Shown: in pieces, positions 39,901 to 47,289 of the stretch
Layout: each line of letters opens with the position of its first letter
Position numbering within the stretch: the first letter of the stretch is position 1
From: Agrococcus sp. ProA11
GTDB taxonomy: Bacteria > Actinomycetota > Actinomycetes > Actinomycetales > Microbacteriaceae
Reading direction: 5' to 3'
DNA length: 64,000 nucleotides
Assembly (NCBI RefSeq): GCF_039880525.1
Contig: NZ_CP156989.1
Location: 868,001 to 932,000, forward strand
Notes under the pieces: generated by a model
Told to the model about the DNA's origin: nothing
What the model saw: only the letters and a program-made list of their open reading frames with translations
Databases searched by the model: none
Program-made: the position numbers and the translations under genes

Positions 39901-40045
39901 GGAGCCTGAGCTGGTCGATGCCGAGCTCTACTTCGTCGAGCACGATCGGATCGTCAGACCGGAGCGCATCGAGTCGCTCGCCGAGCTGGAGGCGCGCTGG
40001 CTCGCCGCGCAGCAGGCAGTGGCCGAGGCCTCAGCGGTCGGCTGA
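36902..40045 (+). CDS. adnB: UvrD/Rep-type helicase with RecB-like nuclease, AdnB-like subunit
   Basis: A 1047-aa partner of the upstream helicase. The motor has Walker A GAGSGKT (43-49), motif II LLDEFQDTS (about 284), TFTRKAARELADRL, GDPNQAIYGFRG and a motif V-VI region with TMHASKGLEWD and AVTRARRALWL. The nuclease motif DWKTG is near residue 966, with the upstream His in GTLFHGWVE. Both motor and nuclease look intact, so this should be the lead motor of the pair. The gene ends inside the convergent phosphotransferase gene by 15 bp. Confidence 0.9.
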   Translation: MNYSAADLAERLAHAAGTPPQLPTEEQIAVIEAPTAPTLVVAGAGSGKTHTMAQRVLWLVANEVAQPDEVLGLTFTRKAARELADRLDQQLALLADAQLVPVDVVQTRKPSVQTYNSFAGSLFKEWALLIGRDPDSEVLSDPAALLMALRIARASDDERLATIGSATRVAEHVLRLAGELGDHHVSTERLRRAGFADAFAAKAALPPDPSAKRALAQKAQQDFAADVARVGALAPLSALVDAFDEQKRRLGVVQFSDQVRFALDALLAHDGAIEELRDRHRFVLLDEFQDTSVLQLELLGRIFRERPVMAVGDPNQAIYGFRGASAGTLALFQDHFGATAKATLSISWRNDAEILTLAGAIAAELPIRAEVPVEPLRARGSAGPGEVVVRHCRTVDDEADELTAWLVGHGAGQGATTAAVLVRTHGQAIDLSAALAARGLTVSRSGGGGLFEDPAVVDLIAALRVLGRPEEGSSLVRLLAGSRWRIGVADLMALQRSAQRMAKAGLTDEQRARDRGAVVAEASSSIVDALDALVDGAALEGATDEGGARMRQAATLLRELRRQAGMPLPDYVRAVERALRLDIEVGANPNRSNAALDAFAREVQAFASADERGTLDALLTYLEAVDRGRGPDAPQEEPKPGIVQVLTMHASKGLEWDVVALPRLAQARRDPSTRGWLDWGKLPFPLRGDAKMLPVLDHDQPTVHDYLAARGEFLADLASHAESEGDRLSYVAVTRARRALWLSGAQWYGTGTTPAKPTRLLELAAATMGTELLDPASKEDGNPRAGSSAVVTWPVDPLGRRRPEVERAAALVDAADPAQSTPWDDVIDLLLADRAPAPLTLPSRVAASGFKDWAADPVEVAKQLARPMPQQPFAATRLGTLFHGWVERRDGAIGLGDAVDDEALDEELVGIDAERLERLKQTFLASPYGDRQPAETEIEIHLPLAGTTVVCKIDAVYRDGDRATVVDWKTGRLPSGAADLEARQLQLALYRAAYAAHAGLEPELVDAELYFVEHDRIVRPERIESLAELEARWLAAQQAVAEASAVG

Positions 40046-41212
40046 GGCCCGGTCGTCCCTGTCGTCGTCGTCCGCGACCGACGCGCGATCCGCCTCGACG
40101 CCCGCCGCGGTGGCAGCCGGCGGCGCATCGGCCGGCGGCGCGCCGGCTTCGGCGCTGCCAGCCGAGCCGGCGCTGCCGGCCGGGGCGTCGATCACCTCGG
40201 TCGCGTGCTCGGAGGCGCCGGTGGCCGGGCTCGCCGCACCCAGGTAGGCCTGCACCCCTGTCAGGTCCATCGTCTCGAGATGCTGCGGGGCGATCGCCGC
40301 GTCGGGATCGGCGTCGACCCGCGCGACCAGGCCGGCGAGCATCCCCTTCGCGTCGTCCACGATCGCTGCATCGGCGCGGTCGACGCCATGCAGCAGCCAC
40401 TTGGCGATCTCCAGCTCGGCGTGCAGCATCGCCCGCTGGCGCACCTGACGGTCACCGATGCCGCGCGCGGCCGCATGCGCGTCGAAGGCCTGGTCGACGC
40501 TGCCGAACTCGTTCGAGCCCAGCAGGAACGCGAGGTCACGAGCGGGATCGCCGATGGCGAGCGAGTGCCAGCCGTCGAGGCCGACGACCTCGGAGCCGTC
40601 GATGCGGAACGCGGGCGCCTGCAGGTCGCCGTGCACGAGCGTGGGCTTGAACTGCCACAGCTGATCGTCACCGAGCGCCGACTCCCAGCGCTGCAGCAGC
40701 GCCGCGGGCACGGCGCCGGTCGCCGCCGCTCGGTCGAAGGTGTCGAGCAGCCGGGCGCGCAGCGATTGCGCGCTCTCGTGCGGCAGTCCCGCATCGGTGG
40801 CGACCGACGTCGGCAGCTCGTGGATCGCGGCGATCGCCCGGCCGACGCTCTCGGCGAGGCCGAGCCGCGCGGGGGAGATGTCGGCCAGACGCATCGGAGT
40901 GCCCGCGAGCCGTGTGAGCACGAAGAGCGTGGACTTGCCGGCCGGGGTCGTGCCGAGCAGCGCGGGCACCTCGAACGGCAGTCGCGATCGGGTCGCGAGC
41001 GTGAGTGCGCCCAGCGCCGCGGCGTGCGCGGTGGCGCTGCTCAGCGCGGCGACCGAGCGAGGCAGCACGACCTGCACCGTCGACTCGTCGGAGAGCCGCG
41101 CGGCGATGACCGAGCGGTGCTCATCGGAGCCGTCCTCCGTCGCGCCGACGACGTCGAGGCCGGGCACGGCGGTGGTGGCGAGCGCGGCTAGAGTGAGGGG
41201 GTTCGGGCTCAT
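40031..41212 (-). CDS. Phosphotransferase/aminoglycoside-kinase-like protein
   Basis: A 393-aa protein. The core (about 15-315) is a protein-kinase-like phosphotransferase fold: catalytic loop TLVHGDLQAPAFRID and the metal site LDGWHSLAIGDPARDLAF. The usual HGDLxxxN has Ala in place of Asn, and LDG replaces the DW motif, so activity may be altered. A Ser/Ala/Pro-rich then acidic tail of about 75 residues ends it. TAGCCT lies 7 nt before the ATG. It resembles macrolide/aminoglycoside kinases, but its location in a DNA-repair block argues against a resistance role. Confidence 0.75.
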   Translation of the reverse strand: MSPNPLTLAALATTAVPGLDVVGATEDGSDEHRSVIAARLSDESTVQVVLPRSVAALSSATAHAAALGALTLATRSRLPFEVPALLGTTPAGKSTLFVLTRLAGTPMRLADISPARLGLAESVGRAIAAIHELPTSVATDAGLPHESAQSLRARLLDTFDRAAATGAVPAALLQRWESALGDDQLWQFKPTLVHGDLQAPAFRIDGSEVVGLDGWHSLAIGDPARDLAFLLGSNEFGSVDQAFDAHAAARGIGDRQVRQRAMLHAELEIAKWLLHGVDRADAAIVDDAKGMLAGLVARVDADPDAAIAPQHLETMDLTGVQAYLGAASPATGASEHATEVIDAPAGSAGSAGSAEAGAPPADAPPAATAAGVEADRASVADDDDRDDRASADR

Positions 41213-41271
41213 GGATGCCAGGCTAGGCCGCAACTCGCACGGGCGGGGCCGCGCCACGCGACGGAGGTGAC

Positions 41272-42189
41272 GTGCCAAGCACTGCAGGTCTCGGTTCCGT
41301 GCCCCCGCTGGCGCGCTTCGCGATCGATCGCGACCACGTGTCTCGGGTCGCCCCCGATGCCGTGGCTCGGGCGCTCGAGCTCCCGTCGACCCGCATCGTG
41401 GTGATCGCGGGCGACCGGTCGCCCGTGCGCGACGGGAGGCTCGTGCGGTTCGCGCCGGGCGAGCTGCCGGAGACCATGCAGCACGTCGAGCCGCCGGTGC
41501 CGCCGAGCTGGCTCGGCAGGCTCGCGCCCGAGCCCGGCGGTGCAGGGGGCGCCATCATCCTCAGCCAGCTGGTGGGGGAGCCCTTCGAGGTCGAGGGCGC
41601 CCAGTGGCGCTCGCTGCGGGAGGTCGGTGCGGATCTCGACGACGCCGACGCCGGCGTGCTCGTGCAGGCCGTGGCGCTCGGCGTCTGGCAGCGCGAGAGC
41701 CTGCACAGCCCCATCGACGGCACGCCCGCGGCGTTCGAGGAATCCGGCTGGGTGCGACGATCCGCCACGGGCGCGGCGCACTTCCCGCGCACCGACCCGG
41801 CCGTCATCGTCGCGATCCACGATCGGGCGGACGAGCGCATCCTGCTCGGGCACAACGCGGCCTGGCCGACGGACCGCTACTCGCTCATCGCCGGCTTCGT
41901 CGATCCGGGCGAGTCGCTCGAGGCTGCCGTGGTCCGCGAGGTGCGGGAGGAGACCGGGCTCGAGGTCGTCGAGCCCCGCTACCTGGGGTCGCAGCCGTGG
42001 CCGTTCCCGCGCAGCCTCATGCTCGGGTTCGAGTGCGTGGCGCCGGAGCCCCAGCGGATCGTGCCCGACGGCGTCGAGATCCTCGACGTGCGATGGTTCA
42101 CCCGCGACGAGCTGCGCGCGGGCATCGTGCAGCTGCCGGGACGCTCCTCCATCGCATCCTGGATCCTCGCGGCGTGGCTGGAGCGATGA
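41272..42189 (+). CDS. nudC: NAD(+) diphosphatase NudC
   Basis: A 305-aa Nudix hydrolase that cleaves NADH/NAD and can remove NAD caps from RNA. The Nudix box is GFVDPGESLEAAVVREVREE, continuing TGLEV. The NudC-specific QPWPFPRSLMLGF motif follows. The usual four-cysteine zinc ribbon before HFPRTDPAVI is missing. GTG 41272 has a strong ribosome site (cggaggtgac). The stop overlaps the helicase start (ATGA). Confidence 0.92.
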   Translation: MPSTAGLGSVPPLARFAIDRDHVSRVAPDAVARALELPSTRIVVIAGDRSPVRDGRLVRFAPGELPETMQHVEPPVPPSWLGRLAPEPGGAGGAIILSQLVGEPFEVEGAQWRSLREVGADLDDADAGVLVQAVALGVWQRESLHSPIDGTPAAFEESGWVRRSATGAAHFPRTDPAVIVAIHDRADERILLGHNAAWPTDRYSLIAGFVDPGESLEAAVVREVREETGLEVVEPRYLGSQPWPFPRSLMLGFECVAPEPQRIVPDGVEILDVRWFTRDELRAGIVQLPGRSSIASWILAAWLER

Positions 42190-43937
42190 CGGATGCACCG
42201 ATGACGGATGTCTCGGGCGCGCTCACCGACGCCGACCGCATCCTGGCGGGCCTCGACGAGCAGCAGCGGCTGGCCGCCACCACGCTGGGCGGCCCGGTCG
42301 CCATCCTCGCCGGTGCCGGCACCGGCAAGACGCGGGCCATCACGCACCGCATCGCCTACGCCGTCGCGACGGGGGAGCAGGCGGAGCACGCGTCGCTCGC
42401 ACTCACCTTCACCTCTCGAGCCGCGGGCGAGATGCGCACGCGCCTCGCCCGGCTGGGCGCCGGCGCTGTGCAGGCGCGCACCTTCCACGCGGCCGCGCTC
42501 GCGCAGCTCTCCCACTTCTGGCCGCGCATCACCGGAGCTCGCATGCCCGCGCTGCTGCCGCAGAAGGCGGCGACCCTCGCGGATGCCGCGGCGCAGCTGC
42601 GCATGCGGCTCCCGACGGCGCAGCTGCGTGACGCCGCCGGCGAGATCGAGTGGCGCAAGTCGCAGGCGATGACGATCGAGGACTACGGGATCCAGGCGCG
42701 CATCCGACCGATGCCGACGGGGATCCTGCCGGAGGCGATGATCGACCTGCACATGGCCTACGAGCGGGTGAAGGACGAGCGCCGCCAGATCGACTTCGAG
42801 GACGTGCTGCTGGCCACCGCCGGCATGCTCGAGCGCGAGCCCGTGGCCGCCGACGAGGTGCGTGCGCGCTACCGGCACTTCACCGTCGACGAGTACCAGG
42901 ATGTGTCGCCCATGCAGCAGCGCCTGCTGGCTGCCTGGCTGGGCGACCGACGCGACGTGTGCGTCGTCGGCGACCCGAGCCAGACGATCTACTCGTTCGC
43001 CGGTGCCGACGCGGCGAGCCTGAGCCGCTTCGTGCACGAGCATCCCGACGCCGAGGTGGTGCGGCTGGAGCGCTCCTATCGCTCGACGGCGGCGGTCGTC
43101 GGCTGCGCGAACCGGCTCATGCGCGGACGCGACGCGCTCACCCTCGCGGCCGCATCCGGCGAGCCGGGCAAGGAGCCGACGCTCTCGGTGCACGCGAACG
43201 ACTCGGCGGAGGCAGCCGCGATCGCCGCCGCCTGCCGCGCGCAGGTCGACGCGGGTGCCGACCCCAGCCGCATCGCGATCCTCACGCGCTTCCACGCGCA
43301 GTCCGGTCTGCTCGAGCAGGCGCTCGCGAGCGTCGGCCTGTCATCGGCGGTGCGCGGCTCGGCCCGATTCTTCGAGATCCCGGTCGTCAAGCGCGCGGTG
43401 ATGATGCTGCGCAGCGCGCCCGCCGACCGCCGACCGGTGTTCCAGGCGGTGACCGACATCGTCATGGGGCTCGGGTACCGGGCCGAGCCGCCGGCGACGC
43501 ACGGCGAGGAGCGAGCCCAGTGGGATGCGCTGCACGCGCTCGTCACGCTCGCGGAGGAAGCGGGCGGCACCGACCTGCCGGCGTTCGCCCAGGAGCTGCA
43601 GCGTCGTGCGCAGACCGAGCACGAGCCGTCGGTCGCGGCGGTGACGATCGCCACCATCCACGCCGCCAAGGGCCTCGAGTGGCAGCACGTGCACGTGTGC
43701 GGCTTGGCCGAGGGCCTGCTGCCCATCTCGCACGCCACCACCCTCGCCGAGATCGACGAGGAGCGGCGGCTGCTCTACGTCGCCATCACCCGGGCCGAGC
43801 GCACGCTCTCGCTCAGCTGGGCGCGCAGCTCCGGGCACTCGGTCAGGCAGCCTTCGCGATTCCTGGCCGAGATCGCGCCGCCCCGCGCGCAGGGCGCGCG
43901 CCGAGGTGCGGGCAGGGCCGGCGGCGCAGCGCGCTGA
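42186..43937 (+). CDS. UvrD2-like ATP-dependent DNA helicase
   Basis: A 583-aa SF1A helicase. Walker A (GAGTGKT), FTSRAAGEMRTRL, VDEYQDVS (motif II), GDPSQTIYSFAG (motif III), the IHAAKGLEW motif V and LLYVAITRAERTLSL (motif VI) are all present. It ends about 45 residues after motif VI. Mycobacterial UvrD2 is longer, with a C-terminal HRDC domain and a tetracysteine motif, and neither is visible here. It follows nudC with an ATGA overlap, as in many actinobacteria. Its 3' end overlaps the opposite gene by 95 bp. Confidence 0.88.
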   Translation: MTDAPMTDVSGALTDADRILAGLDEQQRLAATTLGGPVAILAGAGTGKTRAITHRIAYAVATGEQAEHASLALTFTSRAAGEMRTRLARLGAGAVQARTFHAAALAQLSHFWPRITGARMPALLPQKAATLADAAAQLRMRLPTAQLRDAAGEIEWRKSQAMTIEDYGIQARIRPMPTGILPEAMIDLHMAYERVKDERRQIDFEDVLLATAGMLEREPVAADEVRARYRHFTVDEYQDVSPMQQRLLAAWLGDRRDVCVVGDPSQTIYSFAGADAASLSRFVHEHPDAEVVRLERSYRSTAAVVGCANRLMRGRDALTLAAASGEPGKEPTLSVHANDSAEAAAIAAACRAQVDAGADPSRIAILTRFHAQSGLLEQALASVGLSSAVRGSARFFEIPVVKRAVMMLRSAPADRRPVFQAVTDIVMGLGYRAEPPATHGEERAQWDALHALVTLAEEAGGTDLPAFAQELQRRAQTEHEPSVAAVTIATIHAAKGLEWQHVHVCGLAEGLLPISHATTLAEIDEERRLLYVAITRAERTLSLSWARSSGHSVRQPSRFLAEIAPPRAQGARRGAGRAGGAAR

Positions 43938-44571
43938 CCGTGCCGTCCCGCTGCCGGATCCGCACGGCCCAGCCGGCGGGCAGCGCATCGTCGCTCGCGC
44001 GCCGCAGCGCGTCGAGCACCGTCACCACGCACTGGGCTGCCGCGATCGGGCTCGCGGCGGGCGTGAGATGAGCCGGCAGCACCGGTGACTGCTTCGGCGC
44101 GCATCGCGTGCACGCGCCGCCGGCGGGCACGAACGGCCCGACCTGCAGCCAGGCGTCGCCGACGATCACCGGCAGGTGGGCGGTGCCGGCGCCTCGCAGG
44201 CGCGCGACCTCGGCGTCCGGCAGCCGCCACGGCGCCACCGGCACGATCACCCCGTCATTGCCAGCGGGATGCCCGGAGTCGCGGGCAGCGCGGTGCAGCC
44301 GCTCGGCCAGCGGCACGCGGCCCCGCACGAGCGTCGGGATGGCCGGCGGCTCGTCGAGCACCGCAGGCGCGATGGTCGCCAGGAGCGTCCGCGCCGCGTC
44401 ATCCCCGACCAGCTGGGCGAGCTCGCGCGGCAGCACGCCGCGGGTGAGGGCTGCGATGGCGCGCAGCGTCGGCGGATCGGCGTCGAGCTCGGCGACCGGC
44501 GCCTGCGCCCCGATCGCGATGCGGTCCGGCGTGCGGCGGAAGACGGCGAGATGGGGATCGAGACGAAGCAT
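43843..44571 (-). CDS. TOMM leader-binding/cyclodehydratase-like orphan protein
   Basis: A 242-aa protein beginning MLRLDPHLAVFRRTPD. The central LPVIVGDAWLQVGPFVPAGGACTRC resembles the E1-like/ThiF-type partner of thiazole/oxazole peptide systems (LVVPGRTxCLRC). The end (CPHLGARPARG) is a degraded form of the zinc-binding tail such proteins carry, with Cys residues at CTRC and CPH only. No precursor peptide, dehydratase or YcaO gene is nearby. A conserved actinobacterial gene of this type lies near uvrD2 in other genomes, to my recollection. A start at 44589 is possible. Function unknown. Confidence 0.6.
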   Translation of the reverse strand: MLRLDPHLAVFRRTPDRIAIGAQAPVAELDADPPTLRAIAALTRGVLPRELAQLVGDDAARTLLATIAPAVLDEPPAIPTLVRGRVPLAERLHRAARDSGHPAGNDGVIVPVAPWRLPDAEVARLRGAGTAHLPVIVGDAWLQVGPFVPAGGACTRCAPKQSPVLPAHLTPAASPIAAAQCVVTVLDALRRASDDALPAGWAVRIRQRDGTVSALRRRPCPHLGARPARGAARSRPGIAKAA

Positions 44572-44621
44572 GGGCGCATGGTGCGCCATCGCGGCATGTC
44601 GCGTCCGCGACTCTCCACAGC

Positions 44622-46079
44622 TCAGGCGCCGGGCGCGCCCCCGCGCTCGTCGTCCGGTGTGCTGCCGGAATCGTCGCCCGCGTCGTCGCCTGCGTCGTCG
44701 ACCGGCTCGCCGGCGGCGTCGGTGGGCGAGGCGGCATCCGTGGCGCCGGGCTCCGCGGTGGTGTGCTGGGCGCGCTCGGCGTCGTCGAGCAGCTCCTGCA
44801 GGGCCAGATCCATCTCGTCGAGCTCGCCGCCGCCCTGCAGGCGGGAGATCACGCGAGCCGGGTCGTCGATGTCGTCGGAGCCGGGCATCAGGTCGGGCTG
44901 ATCCCACAGCGAGTCGCGCAGCTCTGGGCCGACGGCGTCCGTGACGCTGCGCCAGAAGGCGGCCGCCTCACGCAGGCGGCGCGGGCGGATCTCGAGTCCG
45001 ACGAGCGTGCCGAAGGCCTTCTCCGCGGGGCCGCCGGTGGCGCGTCGCCGACGGACCGACTCGGCGATCGCATCCCGCTTCGGCAGGCGGGCGGTGGCGG
45101 CCTCGGTGACCGCATCCACCCATCCGTCGATGAGGGCGATCGTGGTCTCGAGCCGTGCGAGCGCCTCGAGCTGCTCCGGGGTCTTCGGGGGGATGAGTGC
45201 GCCGCTCGAGAGCGCCTCCCGCAGCTCATCCGTGTTGGTCGCGTCGAAGGACTCCGCGAGCTCCTCGAGCCGCTCGATGTCGATGTGGATGCCCTCGGCG
45301 TACTCGCGCACGGAGGAGAGCACGTGCAGCCGCAGCCAGCGTGCGTGATGGAACAGGCGTGCGTGGGCGAGCTCGCGCGCCGCCATCCAGATGTGCACCT
45401 GATCCTCGGGGATCTCGAGGCCCTCGGCCGCCGAGCGCAGGTTCACCGGCAGCAGCGCCGCCGTGTCCTCGAGCAGCGGGAAGCCGAAGTCGCCGCCGGC
45501 GACGGTCTCGCCGGCCAACTGGCCGACGACGTTGCCGAGCTGCATGGCGAACATCGTGCCGCCCACGTTCCGCAGGATCTTCTCGGCACCGGCGAGCATC
45601 TCCTGCGCCTCCTCCGGCGCGTGCTCCTGCATCGCCCGCGTCAGCGCATTCGCGACGCTGTTCGCCACCGGCTCGCTCATCTCCTGCCAGACGGGCATGG
45701 TCGCATCGACCCACTGCTGGCGCGACATCATCGTGAGTCCCGTGGCCGCACCGATCTCGGTGGTCTCGCTGAGCCACAGGGCTGCGAGATCGACGGCCTG
45801 CTGCACGGCATCGCGCTCTGCGCTCGTGACCGAGCCCGGGTCGCGCTGCACGATCGCGGCCGCCTGGCGGGATGCGGCCGACCAGTCGATGCCGTCCTCG
45901 CTGCGGGACAGCGCCGCCTGCAGCTGCGCCATGATCGCCTGCAGCTGGGCCGGGTCGGAGGGCATGCCTGCCGCCCCGGCGAGACGCGACGGATCGATGG
46001 GTCCGGCGCCGGAGAGGAACTGCTGCAGCATCTCGCGCAGCTCGTCCTCGGGGCGACGATCTTCGGAGTCCTCAGGCAT
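44622..46079 (-). CDS. Zinc-dependent metalloprotease-like protein, DUF2342
   Basis: A 485-aa protein of the zincin-like DUF2342 family, a conserved actinobacterial group near uvrD2 and the YlbL gene. The helical core holds MQLGNVVGQLAGETVAGG, then the motif WMAARELAHARLFHHARWL, the candidate zinc/catalytic site. The C-terminal ~70 residues are an Asp/Ala/Thr-rich disordered tail. TAGCGT lies 6 nt before the ATG and overlaps the divergent -10 of ylbL. Proteolytic activity is not proven for the family. Confidence 0.85.
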   Translation of the reverse strand: MPEDSEDRRPEDELREMLQQFLSGAGPIDPSRLAGAAGMPSDPAQLQAIMAQLQAALSRSEDGIDWSAASRQAAAIVQRDPGSVTSAERDAVQQAVDLAALWLSETTEIGAATGLTMMSRQQWVDATMPVWQEMSEPVANSVANALTRAMQEHAPEEAQEMLAGAEKILRNVGGTMFAMQLGNVVGQLAGETVAGGDFGFPLLEDTAALLPVNLRSAAEGLEIPEDQVHIWMAARELAHARLFHHARWLRLHVLSSVREYAEGIHIDIERLEELAESFDATNTDELREALSSGALIPPKTPEQLEALARLETTIALIDGWVDAVTEAATARLPKRDAIAESVRRRRATGGPAEKAFGTLVGLEIRPRRLREAAAFWRSVTDAVGPELRDSLWDQPDLMPGSDDIDDPARVISRLQGGGELDEMDLALQELLDDAERAQHTTAEPGATDAASPTDAAGEPVDDAGDDAGDDSGSTPDDERGGAPGA

Positions 46080-46099
46080 GCGACTACGCTATCCCCAGC
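46080..46099. promoter_or_regulatory. Overlapping bidirectional -10 elements, DUF2342/ylbL
   Basis: In a 20-bp gap, minus-strand TAGCGT (46091 to 46086) ends 6 nt before the DUF2342 ATG. Plus-strand TACGCT (46085-46090) ends 9 nt before the ylbL ATG. The two hexamers overlap by five bases in actacgctat. Confidence 0.55.
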
Positions 46100-47236
46100 A
46101 TGTCCGAACCCGCCGGGAATCCCGCCATCCCGCCCTCCGCCATCCGCGAACAGCCGGTCCAGCATCGCTTTCCCGACCTGCGGCCGAGGCGCCTTCGGCG
46201 TGCCGGTTGGGGCTCGCTCGCCGCAGCGGCCGCCGCCGGGCTCGCGCTCGCGTTCGTGCCGTCGCCGTACGTGGTCGAGACCGCCGGGCCGACCTACGAC
46301 ACCCTGGGTGAGACCGACGCCGGCCCGCTGATCGAGATCGACGGCGTGGAGACCTATCCCACCGAGGGGGAGCTGCGGCTGCTGACGATCGCGTTGCACG
46401 GGAGCCGGGAGCGACCGCTCAGCTGGGTCGAGGTCGCCCGCGCCTATCTCGACCCGGCGGATTCGATCATCCCGGTGGACGCCGCCTTCCCGCCGGACGT
46501 CTCGATCGAGGAATCGAACGAGGCGGGCCGCATCGACATGCAGAACTCGCAGCAGGCAGCGGTCGCGGCAGCACTGCTGCATGAGGGGATCGACATCGTC
46601 AGCGACGTGCGAGTCGCGAGCGTCATCCCGGACGCTCCGGCAGACGGGGTGCTGGAGGAGGGCGACCGCATCCTGCGCGTGAACGGCGAGACCGCCTACG
46701 ACGTCTTCTCCATCCGCGACGCGATCGCCGCCGCGGATGGCCCGACCACCTTCGACATCGAGCGCGATGGCCAGCCGATGACGCTCGAGATCACCCCCAT
46801 CGTGGAGGGCGAGCAGCGCCTCGTCGGCATCTACCCGTCGCATGCGTTCACCTTCCCGTTCACCGTCGACATCGAGCTGCCGAACGTGGGCGGGCCGAGC
46901 GCGGGCATGATGTTCGCCCTCGGCATCGTCGACGAGCTCACGCCCGGCGCCATGACCGCCGGCACCGACTGGGCGGGCACGGGCACGATCTCCGCGCTCG
47001 GCGACGTCGGTCCCATCGGCGGCATCGTGCAGAAGCTGCATGGCGCCGAGGATGCGGGCGCCACGCACTTCCTCGCGCCCGTCGAGAACTGCGCCGAGGT
47101 GGTGGGCCACGTGCCCGACGGCCTGACGGTCTTCGCCGTCGACACGCTCGACGACGCGATCAGGGCGATCGAGACGGTCGCGATGAACGCCGACACGTCT
47201 GCGCTGCCCACGTGCGGGACGGGCGCTTCCTCATAG
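46100..47236 (+). CDS. ylbL: PDZ and Lon-type protease, YlbL family
   Basis: A 378-aa membrane-anchored serine protease. One membrane helix (about 34-52) is followed by an extracytoplasmic PDZ domain (about 160-240) and a Lon-like S16 domain. Ser 267 in GGPSAGM and Lys 312 in GGIVQKL form the expected Ser-Lys dyad, 45 residues apart. The family includes regulators of cell division and envelope protein turnover in Bacillus. It precedes UPF0182 on the same strand, with 53 bp between. Confidence 0.92.
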   Translation: MSEPAGNPAIPPSAIREQPVQHRFPDLRPRRLRRAGWGSLAAAAAAGLALAFVPSPYVVETAGPTYDTLGETDAGPLIEIDGVETYPTEGELRLLTIALHGSRERPLSWVEVARAYLDPADSIIPVDAAFPPDVSIEESNEAGRIDMQNSQQAAVAAALLHEGIDIVSDVRVASVIPDAPADGVLEEGDRILRVNGETAYDVFSIRDAIAAADGPTTFDIERDGQPMTLEITPIVEGEQRLVGIYPSHAFTFPFTVDIELPNVGGPSAGMMFALGIVDELTPGAMTAGTDWAGTGTISALGDVGPIGGIVQKLHGAEDAGATHFLAPVENCAEVVGHVPDGLTVFAVDTLDDAIRAIETVAMNADTSALPTCGTGASS

Positions 47237-47289
47237 GCTCGGCGGCTACCATTGGCAGGACCGCCTCATAGCCTTTGGAGCCCCACGAC

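Noticed and set aside
40031-41212. Antibiotic resistance kinase
   Set aside because: Only a fold-level resemblance is seen, key residues are changed, and the setting is housekeeping.
43843-44571. RiPP (thiazole/oxazole) biosynthetic cluster
   Set aside because: No YcaO protein, dehydrogenase or precursor peptide is seen in the surrounding 10 kb.
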